Below are positions 44,750 to 56,061 of a stretch of 64,000 nt of DNA, piece after piece. Source of the stretch: Zizania palustris (lineage: Eukaryota > Streptophyta > Magnoliopsida > Poales > Poaceae); NCBI GenBank assembly GCA_019279435.1, contig JAAALK010000080.1:87332328-87396327 (forward strand), read 5' to 3'. The translations under genes and the position numbers were made by a program. Positions within the stretch are counted from its first letter, which is position 1. Every line of letters starts with the position of its first letter. The notes under the pieces were generated by a model that ran no database searches, was not told the origin of the DNA, and saw nothing but the letters and a program-made list of their open reading frames with translations.

Positions 44750-45861
44750 TCACACAAAAAGACTCAAATAAACAGAGTAAAGAAGAAAGAAAAGACTCAA
44801 AAATATCCTAAAAAGATACACAACACCCAAATCCCCTCGCAAACGCTCAAATGTAGACTGATCTAGGGCTTTGGTCAAAATGTCAGCCAACTGATGATGT
44901 GTATCGATATGAACAAGGTAAATGACACCTTTCTCATCTTGATCCCTAAGAAAATGAAAGAGTACATCAATATGTTTGGTTTTTGAATGAAGACATGGGT
45001 TTTTCCCTACACTAATCGCGCTAGTGTTGTCACAAAACAAAGACAATCTAGCAGGGAAAGAGAACCCAAAATCTTTCAAAGTGGAAATCATCCAAACCAA
45101 TTGTGAGTAGTAGTAGCTACGTACTCAGCATATGTGATAGAAAGTGCAACTCTAGATTGTTTACGTGAAGACCAAGAAACAAGCGAAGAACCAAAGAACT
45201 AGCAAGTACCCGAAGTCGACTTGCGATCTAGTCGGTACCCACCAAAATCAGCGTTGGAAAAGCCAGATAACTGAAGATATGATGATGCTGAATAGTAAAG
45301 ACCGAGATCAGGCGCATAGGTAAGGTACCAGAAAATGCGTTTGACAGCCTATTGATTAGATACATGTGGTGAAGACTAGAAGCGTGCCCATGGGGGTCAT
45401 TCTAGTCCTTGTCCAAGCCCCAGATGTGCCCATGGGGGTCATCTGAGGCTTTAGCTCTCCACCAAAGTCGAACATATTCAGCATGTCTCACGTGTACTTG
45501 CTCTAATGGATACATATGTTCTCCTTGGTATGCTTGACCGAGAGACCTACAAAGTACTTGAGCTTACCCAAGAGTCTCATCTCAAACTCACTATGCATAT
45601 GCTTAGAAAACTTGGACACAAGCTCATTAGTAGAACCACCAAAAATAATGTCATCCACGTAAATCTGAGAAATCAAGAAATCAGAGCCAACACTAAGCAA
45701 GAAAGAGTCTTGTCCACATAACCCATCACAAAGCCGTTCCCCAACAAAACTTCTATAAATTATCATACCAAGCCTTGGGGATTTCTTCAGACCATATAAA
45801 GCTTTCTGCAATTTGAAAATATGTCGAGGAAACTTAGGGTTTTCAAAATTGTGGGGCTGCC
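44750..45861 (-). pseudogene. pol: Copia RT (C-half) and RNase H remnant
   Basis: On the minus strand it starts QPHNFENPKFP and LQKALYGLKKSPR (about 45830-45770). The RT active site YVDD in QIYVDDIIFGG is at 45650-45661. RNase H follows with LGLYYSASS (about 45280), NADFGGYRLDRKSTSG (about 45220), SRKQSRVALSITYAEY (about 45130), CDNTSAISVGKNP (about 45010) and HQLADILTKALD (about 44870). Stops and frameshifts near 45500, 45345 and 45090 interrupt it. A direct repeat of TGCCCATGGGGGTCAT (45388 and 45427) marks a local duplication. Motif wording fits the SIRE/Maximus branch. Confidence 0.85.
45857..45861. repeat. Target-site duplication CTGCC (left)
   Basis: CTGCC precedes the LTR start TGATGAGG and recurs at 52714-52718 after the other LTR. 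Removing the insert and one copy restores the copia RT codons. Confidence 0.8.
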
Positions 45862-46785
45862 TGATGAGGACATCGCTGCCATTGATACAACCACAACAGC
45901 AGCCCCTTCACCGCTTACACCTAAGTGAGGACCAATGACATGTGCCCATGCACGTGAACTTAATTATGTGGTGAACTCGTTCCTAGCTGTTCAAGTTAAT
46001 TATTTTTCCAATGGGGTACTATTAAAGCCTTTTGATGACTTTATTATCCTTAAGTGCTTAGGAATTGAACCAGCTAGGAGTGGAGAAGGCAACAATGCAA
46101 TAAATATTCGTACTCTCGAAGGGACTCTTGTAACTGTAGAAATCCAAGATTAAATGGAGCATATCTTTCAACTCCCAAGGTTGTTTAAAGCAAATAAATA
46201 CTTGTTGGAAAGGTCTCTTCGTCTACTTTCCAATGGATCAAGAATAATGGCAGAGGACAGACGAAACGTCCAGAAACTGCCGAAGAACACTCGTGACTCC
46301 ATCCTGAGTTTCTAGTTTTCCCTTTAAAAGCAAGTGGTAGCCATAAAAAACTCGGGTTTTGTTTGATGTAAGTTAGCTGCTGCTACTTCCTTGTAAATGC
46401 GCGTGTCGGCTACACTGCCCGATTACTTGAATCAAAACTCCAACTTCTATCATATCCGTGAGTGTTTGCTTGTCATCTTGTTCTTTCTTGTTCTTCGATT
46501 GCTTGCAGGTTCAAGGTTGTTCTTTGCACGACAAGAGCAGCAACAACCGGAGTCTGTGTAACTATCGCTAAGGCGCAATATCCTTGTGGTTGTTGTAGTT
46601 GGGAAGCACAACATCGATCTCCACCCCCAAATCGTAGTTATCAGCAGACGGTGTACCTGTCGCTCAAGGCGCCACACCATCTTTGTTGTGGTAGTCGGGC
46701 AGCCAACGTCGGCTTCTACCAAATTCACCACATCCCCCATCTCTCATCGAAATATCAGGCTCCCCCATACCCATCGGGTCCATTA
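45862..46785 (+). repeat. 5' LTR of the CRM-type element
   Basis: 924 bp, TGATGAGGACATCGCTGCC to GGGTCCATTA. It contains a stretch of former pol coding sequence (PMTCAHARELNYVVNSFL, from about 45931), as CRM LTRs do. It matches the 3' LTR except for about 260 bp absent there. Confidence 0.85.
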
Positions 46786-46787
46786 AG

Positions 46788-46800
46788 TGGTATCAGATTT
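46788..46800 (+). other. Primer-binding site of the CRM-type element
   Basis: TGGTATCAGATTT lies two bases after the LTR. Its first ten bases match the initiator tRNA-Met type site; the end is diverged. Confidence 0.6.
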
Positions 46801-47599
46801 CAGGTTGATCGGTGAGAGATCTCCTTCTCCTTTGTTCTTTGTTTTTTCCTACAGTCCACTTTTGCCCAAAGATAAGTTTCGATCTGGAAATCCCAAAAAC
46901 ATTTTGAGACTTTGATTTGCTACTTAGCTCTCATCTTGTTAAATTACCGGTTACTTCTTTCTGTCAAGTTGCTGGTCCTAAGTTTTTACCGCTAGAGTTT
47001 TTAGTTTGCGCACCTTGTTCTATCTCCATTTTCATTCTCTAGCTAAAGTTGCAAAGAGAGAAAAAGGCAAGTGCAAAACAAAAGCCACACAGATCAGTAA
47101 GAAACAAGGCACAGGCAAAAAAAAAACAAAAAAGGCGCACTAATTCAATTTTCTATATAAAGATTCCAAGTACAAAAAAAGAAAGACATTTTGTGTGACC
47201 TTTGCTTCAAAGTTTCGAAATTCAGCTTGCTGTTTTGAGCATTTGGTGATTACGTTTGGGTGACGACTCACGTCTCTATCACGGTTTGGACTAGAACCAG
47301 CACAATACCATCGCGGAATGTTTATTCAACTTGTTGTGACTAACATGGTACTAGTTGTTCCTTTGTGCAATTGTTTTAGCAGCCACCTACACCTCCACAA
47401 AATTACCTACAACACTACCGGGTTGTGCTGGCAGTCACCGTTTGTTGTTGTTCTTGCTGTTTGCCGGCGCCTCCTGCATTGTGTGGTAAGAACTTGCAAG
47501 ATCTTGATTTCTTGACAGTGAGAAAGTGTCTGTGTCCTACCATCTCCTAGCAACTGCTAGGTTTAATCTGCTTGCTTTTGTACTTCTTTTGTACTAACC
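46801..47599 (+). other. Untranslated leader of the CRM-type element
   Basis: About 0.8 kb between the primer-binding site and the gag ATG with no credible gene. It is T- and A-rich with an A9 run near 47120. Confidence 0.55.
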
Positions 47600-50500
47600 A
47601 TGTCAGCTGATGCGAGTGAGATGCTTTCACATTCACCACGTATGAGGGGCATCATTCAACATTTCGAACGCCAACTAAGGTTGCACATGGAAGCCCTCAA
47701 TGAGGATATTCAAGTCACCAATGAGCGCATTGGTCAATTAGAGGTGGCGTAGATTCTTGCCAACAACCAGCTGACCACATTGGAGAGAACAGCTGGGGCT
47801 ATTAACAACTCTCTTGCAGCAATAAATGTGCGATTAGAGAGGATGGAACAAGCTAGGCTCGGAGAGAGGGAACAACGTGATGATGATGATGGCCATACCT
47901 CCGTTGCCAGCACCACAAGATATGACGAGCTAGAGTATTCAGCGGATACCGAGCTTGATGATGGATCTTTCAGGTATCGATGGCAACCACGTCGCAACTA
48001 TCACCGTATGGTTGGCCGAGCTCCACGACGTGAGGTACGTGACAACGATGATTCCCTACACGGGATTAAATTCTCCATACCATCTTTTGATGGGAAATAT
48101 GATCCTGATGCATATCTGACTTGGGAGCTGTCGGTAGATCAAAAATTTGCATGCCATGAATTTCCTGATGATAAAAAGGTTAGAGCTGCCAATAGTGAAT
48201 TCGCTGGCTTTACTTCTATTTGGTGGCATGAGTATCAAACTAAAAATCCATCTATTGTACCACAAACTTGGAATGCTTTAAAATGAATCATGCGTAGTCG
48301 TTTTGTTCCTTCCTATCATGCTTGTGACTTGTTGCATAAATTACAACAGCTTAGGCAAGACAAAAAATCGGTTGAGGAGTACTATCAAGAACTACAAATA
48401 GGCATGATGAGATGTGGTCTAGTTGAAAATGAAGAGGCTGCGATGGATCGATTCATGGGTGGTTTAACTAGAGAAATTAAGGATATATTAGCTTACAAGG
48501 AGTACACTAATGTCACTCGATTATTTCATCTTGCTTGTAAGGCTGAAAGAGAAGTGCAGGGATGCCACACAATAAATAACACTCCTGCAGGTCGGTCTAC
48601 ATCGTGGCAGCCCCGCACAAGTGCCGCTGGCCCTAAACATGATTTTCAGAGAGATGCTTCCAATCGGCTGTCCACAACTACATCAAAATCAACACCTTTC
48701 CGTACTACCGAGACAGCAAAAGGATCCACCCAAGCTGCAGCCAACACTTCTTCTTCCGTCGCTTCCACCGGGAGAATGAAGGACATCCAGTGCCTCCGAT
48801 GCAAAGGATTTGGGCACATACAAAGGGACTGTCCAAGAAAGCGTGTGCTGGTCGTACGAGAAAATGGTGAGTATTCATCAGCTAGTGATTTAGATGATGA
48901 AACATATGCCATGCTTGCTGCCCAAGATGCAGGAAAGAAGAATGATGATGAAGAACACATTGGGGCTGAACATGCTGAACACTACGAGAGTCTTGTTGTG
49001 AGGCGTATCTTGAGTGCCCAAATGATTCAAGCTGAACAGAACCAGCGACATAATCTGTTCCAAACAAAGTGTGTAGTTTTGGAACGATTATGTCGCATTA
49101 TTATTGATGGAGGAAGCTGTAACAACTTTGCGAGTGCCACCATGGTAGCAAAACTTGGGATGAAAACACTTCCACACCCACATCCCTACTACATCCAATG
49201 GTTCAATGATAGTGGTAAGCTTAAGGTAACACGTATGGTCCGCGTGGAATTTACAATTGGTTCATACAATGATTACATTGATTGTGATGTGGTACCTATT
49301 CAAGCTTGCTCTATGTTATTTTGTAGACCTTGGCAATTTGATAAGGATACCTTGCATCATGGTAAATCAAATCAATATTCTTTCATACATAATGAGAAGA
49401 AGCTTGTTTTGAACCCTATGTCCCCCGATGCTATTTTGAGGGATGAAGTTGCTAGAGCTTGCAAGGAGAATAACAAGAAATCTGCTCAAAATGATAGTGG
49501 TGTTGTGAACGGATCGGTTCAACCTACGAATGACAAATCTAAATCTGCTCATGTTGGGAAAAATGACATAAAATTGAAAAGTGCTTGTTTCCTTGCTTCA
49601 AAATCTGATTTGGTTGAATTAAATGATGACGCCACGATCTGCTATGTGTTTGTTTGCAAAGAAGATTTGTTCTCGCTTCACGACATACCATCTAATTTGC
49701 CTCCTACTATCACTAATCTTTTGTAGGAATATGCTGATGTGTTTCCACAAGAAGTGCCACCCGGGCTACCACCAATCAGAGGTATTGAGCATCAGATTGA
49801 CCTCATCCCTGGGCTTCCTTGCCAAATCGAGCGCCATACAGGACCAACCCAGAGGAGACCAAGGAGATTCAGCGACAAGTTCAGGAATTACTTGACAAAG
49901 GTTATGTGCTTGAGTCCCTTAGTCCTTGCTCTGTTCCTGTTCTGTTGGTTCCAAAGAAAGATGGATCATGGCGCATGTGTGTAGATTGTCGAGCAATTAA
50001 TAACATTACCATCAGATATCGTCATCCTATCCCTAGGTTAGATGATATGCTTGATGAACATAGTGGCTTGATGATTTTCTCTAAAATTGATTTGCGTAGT
50101 GGATACCACCAAATTTGCATGAAGCTAGGAGATGAATGGAAAACAACGTTTAAAACCAAGTTCGGTTTGTATGAATGGTTGGTCATGCCTTTTGGCCTCA
50201 CTAATGCACCTAGCACTTTCATGAGATTAATGAATGAAGTTTTACGAGCTTTCATTGGGAGATTTGTGGTAGTTTACTTTGATGACATTTAATCTATAGC
50301 ACATCTCTAGAAGAACATCTTGAACATTTATGTGTTGTTTTTAATGCTTTACGCAATGCACGCTTATTTGGTAACATTGACAAGTGCACCTTTTGCACAG
50401 ATAGAGTCTCTTTTCTTGGCTATGTTGTGACACCACAGGTAATTGAAGTTGATCAAGCCAAGGTGGAGGAAATACACAGTTGGTCAGTTCCTACCATGGT

Positions 50501-52122
50501 CATGCAAGTCCGAAGCTTTCTCGGGCTTGCTGGATTCTATCGCCGATTTGTGAAGGACTTCAGCACCATAGCAGGCGCTCCGTTCAGCACAAGCTTACGA
50601 AGAAGGGTGCTCCATTCACCTGGGGGAAGGCGCAAGAGGTTGCATTTAACACTTTGAAGGATAGGTTAACTCATACACCCCTTCTCTAATTACCAGATTT
50701 CAATAAGACTTTTGAATTGGAATGTGATGATAGTGGTATTGGGTTGGGAGATGTCTTGTTGCAAGAAGGAAAGCCTATTGCTTATTTTAGTGAGAAACTG
50801 AATGGGCCTAGTTTGAACTATTCCACTTATGATAAATAATTATATGCTCTAGTTCGAACTTTGGATACGTGGCAACATTATTTATGACCTAAAGAATTTG
50901 TTATACATTCTGATCATGAATCTTTGAAGCACATTAGGAGCTAAACCAATCTGAACCGTAGGCATGCCAGGTGGGTAGAATTTATTGAGTCCTTTTCTTA
51001 TGTCATCAAACATTAGAAAGGAAAAGATAATGTCATTGCGGATGCCTTGTCTCGACGTTATATTATCTTATCCCAACTTGATTTTAAGATCTTTGGCTTG
51101 GAAACAATTAAAGAACAATATGCTTTTGATGATGATTTCAAAGATGTGTTGCTGCAATGTAAAGAAGGAGAACATGGACAAGTTTGTTCTCACTGATGGC
51201 TTCGTATTTCGGGCTAACAAATATGCATTCCAGCTAGTTCTGTGCGTCTGTTAGTATTGCAGAAGCACGTGGCGGTGGGTTGATGTGGCACTTTGGTGTG
51301 AAGAAGACATCCTAGCAAGCCATTTCTATTGGCCAAAGATGAGAAGGGACGTGGAGCAGTTTGTTGCTCGCTGCACCACCTGTCAAAAAGCTAAGTCCCT
51401 TATGGGCTAAATTGGGAACTAAATTACTTTTTCTACTACTTGTCACCCTCAAACTTATGGACAAATAGAAGTTGTAAACTGTAGTTTATCTACCATGCTT
51501 AGGGTTGTTCTGAAACATAATATCAAATTGTGGGGTAGAATGTTTGCCTCATATTGAATTTGCTTACAATCGTCACTGCATTCGACTACTAAATTATCCC
51601 TTTTGAGATTGTGTATGGTTTTGTCCCTGTGCTCCCATTGATCTTATGGCCATTCCACCTTCAGAAAAATTGAATTTTGATGCTTCTCGCCGTGCTGAAC
51701 TGATTCTTAAGATGCATGAGCAAACTAAGGCAAACATTGAGGCCATGAATGCTAAGTATCAACAAGCTGGTAGCAAGGGTAGAAAGTATGTTACTTTTGA
51801 ACCTGGTGATCTAGTTTGGGTTCATTTGAGAAAGGATAGATTTCCGGATTTGAGAAAATCTAAATTACTACCACGAGCTGCTGGACCCTTCAAAGTGCTT
51901 AAAAAAATAAATGATAATGCATATAAAATTGAGTTGCCTGCAGATTTTGGGGTTAGTCCCTCTTTTAGCATTGCAGATTTGAAACCATACTTGCGCGAGG
52001 AGGACACGTTCGAGTCGAGGACGACTCTATTGCAAGAAGGGGAGGATGATGAGGACATCGCTGCCATTGTACAACCACAACAGCAGCCCCTTCACCGCTT
52101 ACACCTAAGCAAGGACCAATGA
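47600..52122 (+). pseudogene. gag-pol: CRM-type gag-pol polyprotein (decayed), end overlapping 3' LTR
   Basis: The ATG at 47600 opens MSADASEMLSHSPRM. The gag core (SIPSFDGKYDPDAYLTWE near 48070) is followed by RFVPSYHACDLLHKLQQLRQ and a CCHC knuckle CLRCKGFGHIQRDC (48791-48832). The protease has IIDGGSCNNF (Asp at 49106). RT spans about 49890-50290, with YFDD at 50275-50286. RNase H is near 50720-51060 ([19 protein letters not shown]). Integrase has HFYWPKMRRDVEQFVARC and TCQKAK near 51370; then about 240 nt are missing, removing both catalytic Asp motifs, and it resumes at TTCHPQTYGQ (51435). The end QEGEDDEDIA runs into the 3' LTR. Stops: TAG 47750, TGA 48284, TAG near 49724, TAA 50290 and others; frameshifts near 49820 and 50590. 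Confidence 0.9.
52033..52046 (+). other. Polypurine tract inside pol coding sequence
   Basis: AAGAAGGGGAGGA lies directly before the TGATGAGG start of the 3' LTR. The same bases encode the QEGED part of the polyprotein end. Confidence 0.6.
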
Positions 52123-52713
52123 CACGTGCCCGTGCACGTGAACTTAATTATCTGGTAAACTTGATTCGGGCCAACTAATGGCAGAGGACAGACGAAACGT
52201 CCAGAAACTGCGAAGAACACTCGTGACTCCATCCTGAGTTTCTAGTTTTCCCTTTAAAAGCAAGTGGTAGCCACAAAAGAACTCGGGTTTGTTTGATGTA
52301 AGTTAGCTCCTCCTACTTCCTTGTAAACACGCGTGTCGGCTAGACCACCCGATTACTGAATCAAAACTTCAACTTCTATCATATCCATGAGTGTTTGCTT
52401 GTCATCTTGTTCTTGCTTGTTCTTCGATTGCTTGCAGGTTCAAGGCTGTTTTTGGCACGACAAGAGCAGCAACAACCGGAGTCAGTGTAACTATCGCTAA
52501 GGTGCAGCATTCTTGTGGTTGTTGCAGTCGGGTAGCACAACGTCGATCTCCACCCCCAAATCGTAGTTATCAGGAGACGGTGTACCTGTCGCTCAAGGCG
52601 GCACACCATCTTGGTTGTGGTAGTCGGGCAGCCAACATCGGCTTGCACCAAATTCACCACATCCTCCATCTCTCATCGAAAGATCGGGCTCCCCATACCC
52701 GTCCGGTCAATTA
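52047..52713 (+). repeat. 3' LTR of the CRM-type element
   Basis: 667 bp, TGATGAGGACATCGCTGCC to CCGGTCAATTA. Compared with the 5' LTR, about 260 bp are missing after TTAATTATCTGGTAAACTTG (near 52164). The first 76 bases still belong to the pol frame. Confidence 0.85.
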
Positions 52714-55240
52714 CTGCCTAACATAGACCTCCTCCTCTATATACCGATTCAAAAAAGCACTCTTAACATCCATTTGAAAAAACTTAAAACCTTTAGAAGC
52801 ACCAAATACCAAAAGTATGTGAATATACTCAAGACAGGCAACGGGGGCAAAAGTCACCTCAAAATCAATACCTTCTTCTAGCAAAAACCCTGGCAACTAA
52901 TCGAGCTTTGTTGCGCACCACAATCCCATCTTCACCTTTCTTTTTCTTAAATACCTACTTGGTGCCTATAGGGTTGCAACCTGGTGGCAGCTCAACTAGT
53001 GTCCAAACCCGATTGCGAAAAAAATTTACAAGCTCTTCTTGCATGTCATTTATCCAATTTGCATCATATAAAGCGTGAGCAAAATATCTAGAGTCAAAGG
53101 TGGCAGCAAAAGCAAACTCAGCAAAAAATAGTGAGTTAACCAGCCTGAGAATGCAAAGATCTCAAAGTGAGATCACCGATGACGAGCTCTGAGGGATGAT
53201 CACGCTGAACTGACCGGGATCCTTAGCAATCAGATGTGACGTCACCAGAGTCAGTAGTTGGCACCTCTAGACTCAACTGAGGGGGTCGATTGAAGTGGAA
53301 GTAGTGATCAAAGGTCTGTGGTATATAGGTTATGCAGAAGGCCCACCTTCATCAATAGCAGGAGTGTCCTCATTTTCCTCGAAAATGGGCTCTCCAAGCT
53401 CATCATCACCAGAATGCTCAAAAGGAGTAAGTGAAGGCATAGACACATCAAAAGAAACCTCTGACGTCTCAACAAGTTGTTGGGAGTCGAGGTTTCAAAC
53501 ACAAAAACCTACAGAATGCAAAACATAACCAAGAAAAACTCCATCGATATCCCAGCAACGAGACTCGAACTTGTCTAAATGCCCTCCCTTCTTGAGCACA
53601 AAGAACTTGCAGCCAAACTCTCACAAGTGGCTCACCTGGGTTTATATGTCAAATCACAACTCATATGATGTCTTACCTAGGTAAGCTCTAAGAAAAATGT
53701 TGTTGGCTAAATAGCAAGTTGTGTTCATAGCTTCAGCCTAAAAACACCTAGGAGTCTATGCTCATCGAGCATCTTCCTGGCCATCTCAACCAGCGTGCGG
53801 TTCTTTCATTTCACAATGCCATTTAGTGGGGTAGTGTGAGGGGTATAAAACTAGTGCTCGAGTCCCTGATCACTACAGAAGCTAACGAACTGGGAATTCT
53901 TAAACTCATAACTGTTGTTAGAGTGAATTGCTTGAATCTGAGCATTGTTCTCATTCTTCAGCTTCGGGATCAGGTCATGAACAAAATGAAAATCCTCATC
54001 CTTAGACTCCAAAAATAAAACCCACGAAAATCGAGAGAAGTCATCAACAATCAAAAGCGCGTACCACTTCCCACTAATTAAACGTACCTGAGCTGGACTA
54101 ATAGTATCCATATGTAATGCTCTCTGGGGTACGAAGTCATCACCTGAGTCACATGTGTGTGAGAAGCAACAACCATCTTACCATGACGACATGGATGGCA
54201 AACAAGAGGAGGATCCAACAATCAAATAGAGAGAAGGGACAAAATAACTAGAGAAATCAATCTGAAAAACCTTACCGAAGGGTAAGATCTCGCAAAGCAA
54301 AGATCCCCTGGAATCAACAACAAAAGACATTCCCTTCTTAAAACGAACCTCTATGCCCTCCTCAAGAAGTTGCGAAACAGAAACCAGATTAAAACCCAAA
54401 TTTCCAACCAAAGCAACATTCTTCAAGGAGAAATGCTCAGAAATTTTAATTGAGCCAAAACCATGTACCTTCGCTTGACCATTGATCCTAAAGGTGATGT
54501 ATTCCTTGGAGCTAAGGGAAGTGAGGCTGGAGAACCATCTGCAATGTCCCGTCATGTGGCGAGAGCTTCCCGAATCCATGATCCATATGTCCTCCAATCC
54601 CCGATCCTGCAAAATTAATGGTCATATGGAGGAGCGAATAGTCCAACACCAGGAATAGCAAAAGAGCTAAACCAATGTCGAGCCATGTGCTCAAAAGTAT
54701 GAAAGCAGATAGAAGCGTAAGAGACGAGACCAAAACCCGACGCAAAGTGCGGGCCTTTGTTTTGCCAAAAATCACAGCGACGAGGTCCGAAGTCATATCT
54801 AGAACAACCTGGACCTCTACCAGAACGAAAACCACTCTCTGGAGCATGGGCACGAAAGTCGTCTCCTCTACCGCCACATACACGACGTGCCCTAGCATCT
54901 AGCCTCTCTCCATGTCGAGGGACTCCCTGTTTACCACCTTGCTGGTAGAACTGTGCATGACAACCTTGTGCTCTATAAGCTCTCTCAACTTGCTTCATCC
55001 TAAAGCAAAACTTCGCACGATGCCCTACTCTCTCATAGAACTCACAATGATAGGTAGGATTCTTGGGATGTGGTTGAGTCTTGGGTTTCTTGGGCTTGGT
55101 GGTGTTGTGTGTTGGCTCTTTGGTGTGAGAGGGTCTAGGTAGAGATTCAAGAGAAGTGAGAAGGCTCTTGGGCTTGGGGATCCATATAGGTTTCTTAGGT
55201 GGAGCTTAGGGTTGTTCTTGGAACACTCCATCCTTGGGCT
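52714..55240 (-). pseudogene. gag-pol: Copia gag (knuckle), protease, integrase and RT (N-half) remnant
   Basis: On the minus strand: a knuckle CEFYERVGHRAKFC near 55040 whose second Cys has become Tyr, then a Gly/Arg-rich linker. The protease has WIMDSGSSRHMTG (about 54580-54545), followed by SLKNVALVGNLGFNLVSVSQL. A pre-integrase region precedes integrase at 54111-53851 (LLIVDDFSRFSWVLFL). The second catalytic Asp region reads HSNNSYEF instead of an SDNG-type motif. A degraded linker (53840-52900) leads to the RT start EEGIDFEVTFAPVACLE and MDVKSAFLNRYIEEEVYVRQ (52896-52714). RT resumes beyond the CRM-type insertion at 45861. Frameshifts separate most domains. It is a dead copy. Confidence 0.85.
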
Positions 55241-55961
55241 GACTGGCATGAAAAGACTCAGTGGAGTGAGTCTTGGGATATCTCTGCTTTGGAGTTATCT
55301 TACTCCACTCAACTGCATGGCTCAAGGTACTCTCAAAGTCAGCCTTGGTGTAGGTATAACCTACTCCAAACCCATCATGCCTCTCGAACTACTGGATCAT
55401 TAAGCCAAGTTGAGGCTCTCTAGCACTCACTCAACTCAGGATCTGAAAGAGGTAAGAGTTATCATTCTGAGCATTAGCTAACTCCTCTCTCAAGGAAGCT
55501 AGCACCTCCACCTGAGATAAGAAGATCTCACACTCTCCATCAGACTAAACAGACTTCTCAAGCTTTTGGACCACAGCTTTCATCTTGATCAGCCCCATCC
55601 TCAGAGACAAGCAGTTATCACAGACAATGAGTGGAACTAACAATGTCTCAAGCTCAAGCTTTGTCTAATCCAACATAGATCTAAGATGCTCAAGCTCGCC
55701 TAACTGGTCATCACCCTTTGCTCTCAGCTCAACTAGGTTAACTAAATGGGATGAGTAGTATCTATAGGGCACGACAGCTATGTCGTGAGCATCTTTCAGC
55801 TCCTACTGAGCGCTTTCAAGTATAGTGGCCAAAGTGTCTCTCTCATCCACCCTCTTAGTGTACTTGGACTTTAGAGAAGTTAGGTCACAAAGAAACACCT
55901 CATAGTTGGGGCACTCACCAGTCTCACCCGAGCTAGGGAAAGAAGATAGACTCTCAATCTT
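55241..55961 (-). other. Decayed copia gag upstream part
   Basis: No long ORF remains. The minus strand has short Leu/Glu/Lys-rich stretches that fit a degraded coiled-coil-rich gag N-terminal half of a SIRE-type element. It continues into the N gap. Confidence 0.35.
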
Positions 55962-56061
55962 NNNNNNNNNNNNNNNNNNNNNNNNNNNNNNNNNNNNNNN
56001 NNNNNNNNNNNNNNNNNNNNNNNNNNNNNNNNNNNNNNNNNNNNNNNNNNNNNNNNNNNNN
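55962..56061. other. Assembly gap (100 N)
   Basis: Exactly 100 N. Copia gag is on the left and a Tat-like RNase H on the right, so the join is not supported by continuous sequence. Confidence 0.95.

Larger units (their letters stand above)
45862..52713 (+). mobile_element. CRM-type chromovirus (Ty3/gypsy), complete but decayed
   Basis: 5' LTR (45862-46785), primer-binding site (46788-46800), leader, gag-pol (47600-52122) and 3' LTR (52047-52713), flanked by CTGCC duplications. The gag core, the LTR start TGATGAGGACATC, and the end of pol running into the 3' LTR without a chromodomain fit the CRM lineage, some families of which target centromeres. Whether this family does is not shown by the sequence. 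Confidence 0.85.
44145..55961 (-). mobile_element. SIRE-type Ty1/copia element, split by a CRM-type insertion
   Basis: On the minus strand the copia order is gag knuckle (about 55060), protease (54570), integrase (54110-53850) and RT start (52896-52714), then the CRM-type element, then the rest of RT (45856-45500) and RNase H (45400-44790). The two RT halves join in frame (EEVYVRQ / PHNFENPKF) once the insertion and one copy of CTGCC are removed. The right end is in the gap. The left end is unclear: 44145-44749 is AT-rich with no gene and may be the 3' untranslated part. Confidence 0.75.

Noticed and set aside
46462..46815. Open frame in the CRM-type LTR, also near 52391
   Set aside because: It lies in the LTR, its repetition follows from LTR duplication, and its Cys/His richness has no regular spacing.
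54675..55423. Plus-strand frames opposite copia gag
   Set aside because: Shadows of the minus-strand copia polyprotein, which carries the zinc knuckle and protease motif.
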